Shown: positions 8,789-17,444, counted from the first letter of the stretch. The stretch: DNA of 64,000 nt from Planobispora rosea (GCF_014648175.1 NZ_BMQP01000031.1:1-64000); one strand, 5' to 3'. Numbers and translations: made by a program. Notes: generated by a model from the sequence alone, not told the origin.

Positions 8789-10174
8789 TCAGGAGACGGG
8801 GACGGATCCCCGCGCAGGGTTGTCCGGTCCGTCCGCCGGGGCCCGGGAGACGCGGCGCTCCCAGGGCAGGGCGAGGGCGAGGACCGGCAGCAGCACGACC
8901 GAGGCGCGGGACCAGAGCGAGTGCAGGTGCCACCAGGTGGTGGTGTCGAACTGGGTCATGTAGAGGTAGCCGTACCCCGACCACAGGGAGACGCCGAGGA
9001 TGGCGGGCCAGGCGAAGCGGGTGGGGCGGGCGACCAGGAACGGCATGAACCACATCAGGTACTGCGCGCCGAGACGGGGGGTGACGACCATGAAGGCCAG
9101 CAGCAGGGCCGTGGTGACGTCCACCGGGTCGGCACGGCGCCAGAGGAAGGCGACCAGCAGCAGCGTGACGTAGATCAGGTTGGTGCCGAAGGTGGCGAGG
9201 TCGGGACGGAGCGCCCAGTCTCCCCCGGTGAACCACGGGGTGTATCCCCACTCGCCGACGATCGGGCGGATGTCCCCGATCGTGCGCAGGGCCTGGATGA
9301 TCTCTGCCAGGGAGGCGTCCAGGAAGAGCGGCTCGGTGACGACGAAGAAGACGGGCGCGATGCCGACGGCCACGAACGCCGTGACGCGGGCGCGCACGGT
9401 CGGCAGCAGCAGGAGCATTCCGGGGATCAGCCAGATCGGCCAGCTCTTGGCGCACAGGGCCAGTCCCATCAGCAGACCGGCGAACAGGGCCCGGCGCAGC
9501 ACCACCCGGTCGTCCTGGCGCGGAGCGAGCGCCCGCGCCAGCATGGGGCGCGCGTCGGCGGCCAGGTCGCGCACGGCGCCGCCGAACCCGAGGGCCGACA
9601 CGCGCTCGCGGACGTAGGCGACCGGGTCGTTGCGCAGACCGGGGCGGTCGGGGTCGCCGGGGCCGCGCGCCACCACGAAGGCGGCCACGCCGAAGACCAG
9701 CGCGACCGGCTCGACCTGGCCGTGGACCGAGGCGACGAGGATCACCAGCGGGTTGCAGGCGTACTGGAAGGCGCGCAGGCTCGCGGTGGCCCCTCCGGCG
9801 AGCCTGCCCACCAGCGGGATCAGGATGATGTCGGCGACCACCGTGACCAGGCGCCCACCCCACTCCCACGGGATGCCCAGCCAGAGCAGCAGGCCGTACA
9901 CGTACGGGATCATCGGCAGGAAGTGCCAGCCGCCCTCGCTGCCGATGACGGGATCCTGTCCCCGCAGGACCGCCTCGCCGGCGGGTTTGAAGCTCTCGAC
10001 GAAGTCGACCGGCTGCCAGGTGTCGATCGCCGAGGTGGCCATGACGACGACCCGGAAGACGATCCCGACTATGAGGGCGGTCAAGAGCGACGGGCGCCAG
10101 CCCTTCCACTGCGCGGCCAGAGCGAGCACGACACCGGTGACGAGGATGATCCCCGTGGGAATTGCGTAGTCCAT
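8789..10174 (-). CDS. GT87-like integral membrane glycosyltransferase
   Basis: About 461 residues, nearly all in hydrophobic segments (roughly 10-13 predicted helices). An early loop carries a D-F-V-E-S-F-like acidic segment near residues 58-64, as expected for GT-C mannosyltransferases of the GT87/DUF2029 type, which use polyprenyl-phosphate sugars on the outer face of the membrane. A soluble insertion lies around residues 180-220. The start is ambiguous: ATG at 10174 gives the usual short N-terminus, while a GTG at 10201 would add 9 residues; neither has a strong ribosome site. The exact acceptor cannot be told. Confidence 0.65.
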   Translation of the reverse strand: MDYAIPTGIILVTGVVLALAAQWKGWRPSLLTALIVGIVFRVVVMATSAIDTWQPVDFVESFKPAGEAVLRGQDPVIGSEGGWHFLPMIPYVYGLLLWLGIPWEWGGRLVTVVADIILIPLVGRLAGGATASLRAFQYACNPLVILVASVHGQVEPVALVFGVAAFVVARGPGDPDRPGLRNDPVAYVRERVSALGFGGAVRDLAADARPMLARALAPRQDDRVVLRRALFAGLLMGLALCAKSWPIWLIPGMLLLLPTVRARVTAFVAVGIAPVFFVVTEPLFLDASLAEIIQALRTIGDIRPIVGEWGYTPWFTGGDWALRPDLATFGTNLIYVTLLLVAFLWRRADPVDVTTALLLAFMVVTPRLGAQYLMWFMPFLVARPTRFAWPAILGVSLWSGYGYLYMTQFDTTTWWHLHSLWSRASVVLLPVLALALPWERRVSRAPADGPDNPARGSVPVS

Positions 10175-10375
10175 GACGGCCAATAGCCTGCCGGAACTCA
10201 CGAGCGGACAACCACTCGAACGGCGAAACGATACCTCTCTCCCAGTTTGGGAACACCGTCGAGGACGGTTCCGTCACTCGGAGTGAGGGCCGGATCCATC
10301 CCTCGACCCCTGCGACGATCTTCGCGGCGTCCGTCCCCCGTGCGAGGTTCTCCGCCCCGGCCGGTGACACGGATA

Positions 10376-10412
10376 CCTCGCCGCCGGGAGTCCGTCTCTC
10401 CCGGCGGCGAGG
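10376..10412 (-). terminator. Terminator of the chitinase operon
   Basis: Two perfect 15 bp arms (10376-10390 and 10398-10412, CCTCGCCGCCGGGAG and its complement) with a 7 bp loop, starting 16 bp after the stop codon of the last chitinase gene. There is no long T-run, as is common for actinobacterial hairpin terminators. Confidence 0.75.
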
Positions 10413-10428
10413 GGTCTGGCAGGGCCCG

Positions 10429-12255
10429 TCAGCCGAGCCCGTCGAGGTAGGCCCGGTGGTTGCGGGAGAACTCGAACCCGTTGTACCGGTCCCAGTTGAT
10501 CGACCAGGTCATCAGGCCGCGCAGCTTCGGGTAGACCCCCCTCGGCTTGTACGGCCCGCAGTTGGCGCCCTTCGCCAGGCAGTCGAAGGCCTTCTGCACC
10601 TCGGCCACCGTGGTGAAGCCGTTCCCTGCCCAGGGCGCGGCGGGCAGCCCGATGGCGACCTGCTCCTGACGCAGGGGCGGGAAGACGTTGCCCGGATTCC
10701 CCATGATCGGGAAGCCCGCGAGCAGCATGTCGGTCATGGCCACGTGGAAGTCGTGCGTGCCCATGGTGTGGAACTGGTCGTCCAGGCCCTTGATCGGCCC
10801 GGAGTTGTAGTCCTGGACGTGGAGCAGGGTCAGGTCGTTGCGCATGGCGTGGATGACCGGCAGGTAGGACGCGGCCCTCCGGTCGGCCGCGCCGTTGGGG
10901 CCGGGACCGTAGAACTGGTAGCCGAGCTGGACGAAGAACGTCTCGGGGGCCATGGTCAGCACGAACTTCGCACCGTACTTGGCCTTGAGCGTCTTCAGCG
11001 CGGCGATCAGGTTGACGATCACCGGGGTGGTCGGGTTCGCCAGGTTGGTGTCGCCGTTGTCGAGGTAGAGCGAGTGGCCCTCGAAGTCGATGTCCAGCCC
11101 GTCGAGGCCGTACTTGTCGATGATCGCGCTCACCGAGCGGACGAACGTGTCGCGCGCCGCCGCGGTGGTGAGCTGGACCTGGCCGTTCTGCCCGCCGATG
11201 GAGATCAGCACCTTCTTCCCGGCGGCCTGCTTGGCCCGGATCGCGGCGATGAACTCGGCCTCGGACTCGACGTTGGGACACTCGGCGGCCGGGCACTGCC
11301 GGAAGCGGATGTCACCGGAGGTCACCGAGGTGGGTTCGCCGAAGGACAGGTTGATGACGTCCCACTCGTCCGGCACGTCGGCCATCCGGACGTAGCCCGA
11401 CCCGTTGGCGAAGGAGGCGTGCAGGTAGCCGACGAGCACCCGCTCGGGCAGGTCGGTGGGGGGCGGGGTGTCGTCGCCGGTGGTCCTGCCGCTGACCGAG
11501 GGGCTGTAGGCCGAGCAGTTGCCGGAGCCGTCGCAGGCCCGCACGCGGAAGCCGTACGTGGTGTTCTTGGTCAGGCCGGTGGCGGTGTAGCTCGTGGCCG
11601 CGCCCGCGCTGACGGCGGCGCCGTTGTCGCGGGAGACCTCGTAGCGCGCCACCGTCCCGGAGTCGTCGGTGGAGGCCGACCAGCTCAACGCCAGCGAGGT
11701 GGCCGTCGCACCGCCTGCGGTCAGGTTCGCCGGGACGGTGGGCGGGGTGGTGTCGGTCGGGGTGCCCTGACCGGGCGGGCCGTCCAGGACGACGTCGTCG
11801 GCCTGGTAGGCGCCCTGGCCGTACCAGCTGTTGACGTAGACCGTCACCGTCGTGGTCGACGGGCCGGTGGTGAAGGTCCGGGTCAGCTGGGTGTAGGCCG
11901 ACGGGGACGAGACCCAGGTGCTCACATCCCCGGTCCCGGTGCCCGTGGCCCCCAGGAAGACGTACCCGCCGCGCACCCAGGCCGACAGCGAGTACGACGA
12001 GTTGGGCTTGACGCTCACCGTCTGCTGGCAGCGGGCCGTGTCGGAACCGGCCGGGGTGGCCTGCAGCGCCTTGGACCCGCCGTGCACCGGCGAGGACACC
12101 GCACTCGCCCCCGCAGAGGCCGAGCACGTCCAGCCGGTCAGCCCGTCCTCGAACCCGGGGTTGACGGCGATGTTGGCCGCGTGGGCCGGGGACGCGGCCA
12201 GCACCGTGCCGCCCAGCGCCAGCGCGGTCACCGCCGCGAGCTTCCTGAATCTCAT
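10429..12255 (-). CDS. Secreted GH18 chitinase with N-terminal CBM and FnIII (operon gene 4)
   Basis: 608 residues. A signal peptide (1-26, ending A-H-A) is followed by a beta-sandwich carbohydrate-binding module of the CBM4/9- or CBM35-like kind (about 27-165), a fibronectin III domain (about 172-260), and a GH18 barrel (about 270-605). The barrel has S-I-G-G near 357-360 and D-G-L-D-I-D-F-E, with catalytic Glu at 392. The C-terminal M-T-W-S-I-N-W-D strand is the barrel's last element. It hydrolyses chitin with retention through the N-acetyl group. The first ~265 residues are almost identical to those of the next upstream gene, but the catalytic domain is of the other type. The ATG overlaps that gene's stop (ATGA). 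Confidence 0.9.
   Translation of the reverse strand: MRFRKLAAVTALALGGTVLAASPAHAANIAVNPGFEDGLTGWTCSASAGASAVSSPVHGGSKALQATPAGSDTARCQQTVSVKPNSSYSLSAWVRGGYVFLGATGTGTGDVSTWVSSPSAYTQLTRTFTTGPSTTTVTVYVNSWYGQGAYQADDVVLDGPPGQGTPTDTTPPTVPANLTAGGATATSLALSWSASTDDSGTVARYEVSRDNGAAVSAGAATSYTATGLTKNTTYGFRVRACDGSGNCSAYSPSVSGRTTGDDTPPPTDLPERVLVGYLHASFANGSGYVRMADVPDEWDVINLSFGEPTSVTSGDIRFRQCPAAECPNVESEAEFIAAIRAKQAAGKKVLISIGGQNGQVQLTTAAARDTFVRSVSAIIDKYGLDGLDIDFEGHSLYLDNGDTNLANPTTPVIVNLIAALKTLKAKYGAKFVLTMAPETFFVQLGYQFYGPGPNGAADRRAASYLPVIHAMRNDLTLLHVQDYNSGPIKGLDDQFHTMGTHDFHVAMTDMLLAGFPIMGNPGNVFPPLRQEQVAIGLPAAPWAGNGFTTVAEVQKAFDCLAKGANCGPYKPRGVYPKLRGLMTWSINWDRYNGFEFSRNHRAYLDGLG
11460..12255. repeat. Direct repeat copy A (signal peptide-CBM-FnIII coding block)
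   Basis: This block of about 790 bp, encoding the first ~265 residues, matches 13130-13922 at nearly every base apart from short patches around 11685-11710 and 11915-11945. The spacing between the copies is 1667 bp. The repeat boundary coincides with the start codons and with the FnIII/catalytic linker, so whole modules were duplicated. Confidence 0.9.
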
Positions 12256-13922
12256 CCGGTGAACCCCTTGAAGATGTTCGTGAACTCCCAGGCCGACTGC
12301 GCGACGCCGCTGCAGGTCGGGGAGACCCGGCCGTCGGGGCAGCCGCCGTTGTCGCGTCCGCTGGACCAGAACCCGATGAAGCCGACGTGGTTGGCGTTGG
12401 CCCAGGCGAGCAGCTTGCGCGCGTCGGCCTGGGTGGTGGTCATCCCGGTGTCGTTCTTGCCGATCATCGGGGTGAGGCCGAGCAGCTTCTTGAGCTGGGC
12501 GTCGGTCTTGGACGGCCAGACGGTCCTCATCTGGCCGAGCGTCGCCTGGGCGGCGTTGATCATCGCATCGCCCCAGTTCCCGGTGTAGCCGAAGTTCATC
12601 AGCATCGGGTTGACGATCACGTTGAGGCCCTTGGCCGCCGCGTCCTGCAGGATCGACAGCGAGAACGGGTCCACGCCGTAGTCCTGGCCCTGCACGCGCA
12701 GCGTGTAGCTGACGGTGGTGCCGCGCTCGGCCTGGAGCTGCTTCAGGGCGGTGTTGACCTTGTTGACGTCGATCGACGCCTCGACGTCGACGTCGAGGTG
12801 GTTGGTGCCGACGGTGTCGAGCACCTTCTTGTAGGCGCCGAGCAGCGCCGCCGAGGTGCCGCAGACGTGCTCCAGGTACGGCCCCATCGCGCCGCCGGTG
12901 GCCACGATCACCTGGCCGCCCTGGGCCTGGAGGGCCTTGACGTCGTTGATGATCCGGGGCTCGTTGATCGGGATGGTGCCGCCCCAGGCGGGGTTGCAGC
13001 CGCTGCTGTCGCCGAGGGCGAAGGCGAGGGTGTAGTTCTTCACGCCGGTCGCGGCGGCGGCGCCGACCAGGGAGGGCGTCGGCATCGTGATGTCGATGTA
13101 CGGCGCGTAGTGGATCTCACCGGGTGGCGGCGGGGTGTCGCCGTCGCTGGTCCTGCCGCTGACCGAGGGGCTGTAGGCCGAGCAGTTGCCGGAGCCGTCG
13201 CAGGCCCGCACGCGGAAGCCGTACGTGGTGTTCTTGGTCAGGCCGGTGGCGGTGTAGCTCGTGGCCGCGCCCGCGCTGACGGCGGCGCCGTTGTCGCGGG
13301 AGACCTCGTAGCGCGCCACCGTCCCGGAGTCGTCGGTGGAGGCCGACCAGGTGAGCGTGAGCGAGGTGGTCGTCGGGTTGCCCGCCGTCAGGTTCGCCGG
13401 GACGGTGGGCGGGGTGGTGTCGGTCGGGGTGCCGTCGCCGGGCGGGCCGTCCAGGACGACGTCGTCGGCCTGGTAGGCGCCCTGGCCGTACCAGCTGTTG
13501 ACGTAGACCGTCACCGTCTTCGTCGAAGGACCCGTGGTGAAGGTCCGGGTCAGCTGGGTGTAGGCCGACGGCGAGGACGTCCAGGTGCTGGTGTCGGTCG
13601 TACCTGTGCCGCTCACACCCAGGAACACGTAGCCGCCGCGCACCCAGGCCGACAGCGAGTACGACGAGTTGGGCTTGACGCTCACCGTCTGCTGGCAGCG
13701 GGCCGTGTCGCTCCCGGCCGGGGTGGCCTGCAGCGCCTTGGACCCGCCGTGCACCGGCGAGGACACCGCACTCGCCCCCGCAGAGGCCGAGCACGTCCAG
13801 CCGGTCAGCCCGTCCTCGAACCCGGGGTTGACGGCGATGTTGGCCGCGTGGGCCGGGGACGCGGCCAGCACCGTGCCGCCCAGCGCCAGCGCGGTCACCG
13901 CCGCGAGCTTCCTGAATCTCAT
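12252..13922 (-). CDS. Secreted GH18 chitinase with the same CBM-FnIII front, different catalytic type (operon gene 3)
   Basis: 556 residues. Signal peptide, CBM and FnIII domains (1 to about 265) are nearly identical in protein and DNA to the following gene. The GH18 domain (about 273-553) instead resembles that of the 473-residue enzyme at 14003-15424. The catalytic motif reads N-H-L-D-V-D-V-E, with Glu at 381. The first Asp of the usual D-x-x-D-x-D-x-E is Asn, and the S-x-G-G strand reads A-T-G-G, so activity or specificity may differ. The stop overlaps the next start by 4 bp. A hairpin (13961-13999) separates it from the gene upstream in the operon. Confidence 0.88.
   Translation of the reverse strand: MRFRKLAAVTALALGGTVLAASPAHAANIAVNPGFEDGLTGWTCSASAGASAVSSPVHGGSKALQATPAGSDTARCQQTVSVKPNSSYSLSAWVRGGYVFLGVSGTGTTDTSTWTSSPSAYTQLTRTFTTGPSTKTVTVYVNSWYGQGAYQADDVVLDGPPGDGTPTDTTPPTVPANLTAGNPTTTSLTLTWSASTDDSGTVARYEVSRDNGAAVSAGAATSYTATGLTKNTTYGFRVRACDGSGNCSAYSPSVSGRTSDGDTPPPPGEIHYAPYIDITMPTPSLVGAAAATGVKNYTLAFALGDSSGCNPAWGGTIPINEPRIINDVKALQAQGGQVIVATGGAMGPYLEHVCGTSAALLGAYKKVLDTVGTNHLDVDVEASIDVNKVNTALKQLQAERGTTVSYTLRVQGQDYGVDPFSLSILQDAAAKGLNVIVNPMLMNFGYTGNWGDAMINAAQATLGQMRTVWPSKTDAQLKKLLGLTPMIGKNDTGMTTTQADARKLLAWANANHVGFIGFWSSGRDNGGCPDGRVSPTCSGVAQSAWEFTNIFKGFTG
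13130..13922. repeat. Direct repeat copy B (signal peptide-CBM-FnIII coding block)
   Basis: Partner of the repeat at 11460-12255. Both copies lie in the same direction in adjacent chitinase genes. Recombination between them would delete one catalytic domain and leave an intact hybrid gene. Confidence 0.9.
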
Positions 13923-13960
13923 CTGGTCCGCCTCACAGGATCATGGGGGGTGTCGGGGGC

Positions 13961-13999
13961 GTACGGCCCGCGCCCTGGAGGAGGGGGCGCGGGCCGTAC
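13961..13999. repeat. Intergenic hairpin with GTACGG-type arms, between chitinase genes 2 and 3
   Basis: Two perfect 15 bp arms (13961-13975 GTACGGCCCGCGCCC and 13985-13999) around a 9 bp loop. It lies 3 bp after the stop of the 473-residue chitinase gene on the minus strand. It may act as an intra-operon attenuator or RNA stabiliser. The same arm sequence recurs at 46853/46946 and in variant form at 17090/17147. Confidence 0.8.
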
Positions 14000-14002
14000 G
14001 GG

Positions 14003-15424
14003 CTAGAAGCCTGCGGTGATCCGGGTGAACTCCCACTCGGCCTGCGGAACGCCTCCGCCGTTGACCCGGTCGCGGTTGGTCGACCAGAAGGAGAACCTGG
14101 TCAGGCCCTTGGACTTGGCCCAGTCGCGGATCCGGGTCCAGGTGGCCGGGGTGGTGGTCTCCCCCTGGTCGGACCTGCCGTTCATGCCGGAGATGCCCAT
14201 GTGCGCGTAGGCCACGGCGTCGCTCCAGCCGAACGCGCTCTTCAGCGAGTTCTTCAGCCCTTCGGAGGCGTTGACCGTGTCCTGGTACATGTCGGTGCCG
14301 CCGAAGTTGAACGGCATGATCGTGTAGTTGTCGATCGGGACGTTCAGCGCCTTGGCCTGGTTGACCAGCCGGACGCCCGCGGCGCTCAGGCCCGTCTTGA
14401 ACGTCGGGATGGTGACGACGATCTTCACGTTCGGGTTGTTCTGCCGGACGATCTTCAGGCCGTTGAGGATGCGGTCCTGGACCGTGTAGTTCTCGAACTC
14501 GTCGGTGTTCTCGATGTCGAAGTCGACCACCGCCGGTCCGACGGCGTTGATGACCTGCTGCACGGCTCCGGCGAAGGCCTGCGGGGTGGAGCAGTTCGGG
14601 CCGAGCTTGTTCCCGCTCCAGCCGCCGAAGGAGATCTGCACGCTGCCGCCCGCGGCCTTGATCTGCGAGATCGCCTGCGCGTCGGCACCGCCGGTCAGCG
14701 GCCGGTTGCCGTCCCAGGCGGGGGTGCAGCCGCCGCTGGACAGGATGAACGCCATGGTGAAGGACTTGATCCCGGTGGCGTTCATGACGGTCGCCGGGCT
14801 CGGCGGGTTGCCCCAGCCCATGTAGAGGTACGGGGCGCCGGGCATCTTGCCGGGCGGCTGCGGGTCGACACAGCCGGTGGTGGTGCCGGTGACCGGGGCG
14901 CTGGCGACCGACTCGCCCTGGGCGTTGTAGGCCTTGACGGTGTAGGTGTGGGTGGTGCAGGTCCCCAGCGAGCCGATCGTGGCGCTGGTCCCGGTGACCT
15001 GGGCGCGCTGGGTGCTCCCCTCGTAGACGCGGTAGCCGGTCACGGTGCCGGAGGACGCGCCCCAGGACAGGGAGATCGAGGAGTCGGTGGTTCCGGTGAC
15101 CGACGGGGCGCCGGGCTGGCCGGGCGTTCCGGGCGGGTTCGTGGGGCCGCCGCCGGCGACCTTCCACAGGGCCGGGACGTTCGGCGGCTCCCAGCCGGGC
15201 AGCGAGGTGTGGCCCTGGACGGCCTCGTACTCGGTGCTGTTGTAGCTCACCCGGGCGCCGACGGCGTAGGCCGTGTACGGCTGCCAGGCGGGGGCGGCGA
15301 CCGCGGCGCTCGCCGGGCGGGGCGCGCTCGCCGCGGCGGCGACGGTGGCGGTGGCTGTGGCGATCCCGGCGGATGTCATCGCCAGGGCGGCGAGTACGGC
15401 CACGGCCGTACGGCGTGATCTCAT
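14003..15424 (-). CDS. Secreted GH18 chitinase with CBM5/12 and FnIII (operon gene 2)
   Basis: 473 residues. A signal peptide (about 1-40) is followed by an aromatic-rich CBM5/12 chitin-binding module (about 46-90, W-x-x-x-x-x-Y and a closing W-K-V), a short G/P linker, FnIII (about 105-185), and a compact GH18 domain (about 198-473). S-F-G-G is near 266-269 and D-F-D-I-E has catalytic Glu at 305. The FnIII module is close to that of the first gene of the operon. The gene lies 12 bp behind that gene, so the two are certainly co-transcribed. It acts outside the cell on chitin. Confidence 0.9.
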   Translation of the reverse strand: MRSRRTAVAVLAALAMTSAGIATATATVAAAASAPRPASAAVAAPAWQPYTAYAVGARVSYNSTEYEAVQGHTSLPGWEPPNVPALWKVAGGGPTNPPGTPGQPGAPSVTGTTDSSISLSWGASSGTVTGYRVYEGSTQRAQVTGTSATIGSLGTCTTHTYTVKAYNAQGESVASAPVTGTTTGCVDPQPPGKMPGAPYLYMGWGNPPSPATVMNATGIKSFTMAFILSSGGCTPAWDGNRPLTGGADAQAISQIKAAGGSVQISFGGWSGNKLGPNCSTPQAFAGAVQQVINAVGPAVVDFDIENTDEFENYTVQDRILNGLKIVRQNNPNVKIVVTIPTFKTGLSAAGVRLVNQAKALNVPIDNYTIMPFNFGGTDMYQDTVNASEGLKNSLKSAFGWSDAVAYAHMGISGMNGRSDQGETTTPATWTRIRDWAKSKGLTRFSFWSTNRDRVNGGGVPQAEWEFTRITAGF

Positions 15425-15436
15425 GAGCGTTCCTGC

Positions 15437-17056
15437 CTAGGGGAGGGTCGCGAGGTGCGGCTTGACGGTCTTGGAGAAGTTCCAGTTGTTCGAGGCGTCC
15501 CAGTTGATCGACCAGGTCATCGCGCCCCGGATCCCCGGGTAGGCGCGCGGCGGCACGAAGCTCCCGCAGCCGGTCCTGGTGGCCAGGCAGGTCAGCGCCT
15601 GGTTGACCAGGGCGGGGGCGACGATCCCGCCGCCGGCCGCGCCGGGCCCGGCGGGCAGGCCGAGCGCCACCTGGTCGGGGCGGAGGCCGTTCTCCAGCTG
15701 GATGCAGGCCAGCGCGGTCATGAAGTTGACCGTCCCCTGGGAGTAGGCGGCCATCTGGTCGCAGCCGAGCATCGAGCCGGAGTTGTAGAACTGGGTGTGG
15801 ACGACGGTGAGGATGTCCTTGATGTTCAGCGCGAGCTTGAAGTACTCGGCGCCGGTCGACTGCATGTCGATGGTCTGCGGGGCCATCGTGATGATCAGGT
15901 TCGCGCCCGCCTTGGCGCGCAGCGCGCGCAGCGCCTGGCCCATGTAGGTGGCGTTGAGGCCGTTCTCCAGGTCGATGTCCACGCCCTCGAAGCCGTACTG
16001 CTGCATCAGGGCGTAGACGGTGTCGGCGAACTTCGTCGCCGCCGCGGCGCTGGCCACCTGGACCCGGCCGAGCTCGCCGCCGACCGAGAGGATGATCTTC
16101 TGGCCGCGCGCCTTCAGGGTCGCGACGTCGGCCTTGAACTGGGCCTCGGTGTAACCGCCGAGGGCGGTCGACAGCTCGGGGTCCACGCCGAAGACGACCT
16201 CGCCGGGGGTGCTCGTGGCCTCGCCGAAGGAGACGGCGACCAGGTCGTACTCGGCGGGCACCGCGGAGAGCCTCAGTTCGACGGCCGCGTTGACGAAGTT
16301 GTGCCAGTAGCCGGTGAGGAAGTGCTTGGGCAGCGGGCTCGGCGGGCAGCCGGTGGTGGTCGCGACGGCCTCGGCGCTGGCGGGCGACTCGCCCTCGGCG
16401 TTGTAGGCCTTGACGGTGTAGGTGTGGGTCTCGCAGTCGCCCAGCCCGGAGATGGTGGCGCTGGTCCCGGTGACCTGCGCCTTCTGGGTGCTCCCCTCGT
16501 AGACGCGGTAGCCGGTCACGGTGCCGGACGAGGCGCCCCACGACAGCGCGATGCTCTTGGCCCCGCCGGTGGCGGTGGGGGTGCCGGGTCTGCCGGGCAG
16601 CACGGGGTCGGTCGGGCCGCCGTCGTCTCCGGCGCAGGCGGCGCCGTTGAGCTTGCAGTTCGCCGGTACGGCCGCCGCCCCGCCGGGCGAGCCGAGGAAC
16701 CCGAAGGTCACACTGGCGCCGGGAGCGAGGGTGCCGTTCCAGCCGACGTTGGAGAAGGTGAAGTGCTGGCCGCTGCGGGTCAGGGTGGCGTCCCAGAAGG
16801 AGCCGACGCTCACCCCGGCGGGGAGGTCGAACTCGACCTTCCAGGAGGAGATGGCGGCGGCGGTCCCGTTCTTGATCGTGTATCTGCCCTCGAAGCCGGA
16901 GCCCCAGTCACCGACCTTCGTGAACGTGGCCGTGGCCGTGGCGGCCGTGCTGGTCGCCGTACCGGTCACGGCGGCGTGGGCGGGGGTCGCGAGCGGCGCG
17001 GTCAGCAGGAGCGCCGCCATGGAGACGAGACATCGGGCGATGACGCGAGATTTCAC
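15437..17056 (-). CDS. Secreted GH18 chitinase with CBM2 and FnIII (operon gene 1)
   Basis: 539 residues from a GTG start with GAGG 5 bp upstream. A signal peptide (1-28) is followed by a CBM2 module (about 38-140, with the typical W-K-V-E-F-D-L and N-V-G-W-N-G segments and a Cys pair near its end), FnIII (about 155-235) and a GH18 barrel (about 245-539). S-V-G-G and G-V-D-I-D-L-E carry the active site, and M-T-W-S-I-N-W-D lies at the C-terminus. The catalytic domain is of the same type as that of operon gene 4. It is the first gene behind the promoter and palindrome at 17428-17484. Confidence 0.9.
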   Translation of the reverse strand: MKSRVIARCLVSMAALLLTAPLATPAHAAVTGTATSTAATATATFTKVGDWGSGFEGRYTIKNGTAAAISSWKVEFDLPAGVSVGSFWDATLTRSGQHFTFSNVGWNGTLAPGASVTFGFLGSPGGAAAVPANCKLNGAACAGDDGGPTDPVLPGRPGTPTATGGAKSIALSWGASSGTVTGYRVYEGSTQKAQVTGTSATISGLGDCETHTYTVKAYNAEGESPASAEAVATTTGCPPSPLPKHFLTGYWHNFVNAAVELRLSAVPAEYDLVAVSFGEATSTPGEVVFGVDPELSTALGGYTEAQFKADVATLKARGQKIILSVGGELGRVQVASAAAATKFADTVYALMQQYGFEGVDIDLENGLNATYMGQALRALRAKAGANLIITMAPQTIDMQSTGAEYFKLALNIKDILTVVHTQFYNSGSMLGCDQMAAYSQGTVNFMTALACIQLENGLRPDQVALGLPAGPGAAGGGIVAPALVNQALTCLATRTGCGSFVPPRAYPGIRGAMTWSINWDASNNWNFSKTVKPHLATLP

Positions 17057-17089
17057 GTTGACCTCGTTGGACTCTGGTTCGGGGGGTGG

Positions 17090-17162
17090 CCGTACGGCTT
17101 GCGCCCGGTCGGGGGGAGCTCCTCCGGAGGGGACCGAGGAGGGCGTGGCGCAAGCCGTACGG
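17090..17162. repeat. Inverted repeat in the chitinase 5' leader
   Basis: Two perfect 16 bp arms (17090-17105 and 17147-17162, CCGTACGGCTTGCGCC and its complement) flank 41 bp that contain a smaller CTCC/GGAG-type stem. It lies 34 bp upstream of the first chitinase start, inside the likely transcript. The arms are a variant of the GTACGGCCCGCGCCC family and could fold into a leader structure affecting translation or mRNA stability. Confidence 0.7.
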
Positions 17163-17212
17163 CGGGAAGGGCGCCCTCCCGCCGTGCGAGGTCGGCAGGT
17201 GGGCGCCCCGGC

Positions 17213-17275
17213 TCAACGGACGGCGCGGAAGCTTGCAGGAGCTGTCAGGGCCAGTAAGGCGGGGATGCGTCTCAT
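17213..17275 (-). CDS. Possible 20-residue leader peptide in the chitinase 5' region
   Basis: ATG at 17275 has GGAG 6 bp upstream, better than many real genes here. It encodes a basic-hydrophobic peptide starting M-R-R-I-P-A-L-L-A-L-T-A and stops after 20 residues. It resembles the front of a signal peptide and could be a regulatory leader or the remnant of a lost secreted-protein gene. It lies between the predicted promoter and the first chitinase gene. No homology can be judged at this size. Confidence 0.3.
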   Translation of the reverse strand: MRRIPALLALTAPASFRAVR

Positions 17276-17427
17276 GATCACTCCGATGAAGGAGAGAACG
17301 GGGAATCGAGATGGGTCGGGACGGCCGGCTCCCAGGTGGCGACGGCCCTCATCGTTGAGTTTCCGCAGCTCAATGTCTGTCTTCTCGGATTCGAACGGGC
17401 TACGGATGCTCCCGTTCGTCATTTCTT

Positions 17428-17444
17428 TTAGGAAAGTTTCCTAA
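17428..17444. promoter_or_regulatory. Perfect palindrome, candidate chitinase operator
   Basis: TTAGGAAAGTTTCCTAA: 8 bp arms around one base, standing out in an otherwise GC-rich region. It lies 11 bp downstream of the predicted -10 hexamer, so a bound protein would block transcription of the chitinase operon. From memory, similar palindromes occur near secreted polysaccharide-degrading genes of streptomycetes. The binding protein is not identified here. Confidence 0.6.

Noticed and set aside
12387..14006. Long forward frame across the chitinase genes
   Set aside because: Antisense shadow; repeats in it mirror the duplicated CBM-FnIII block of the true minus-strand genes.
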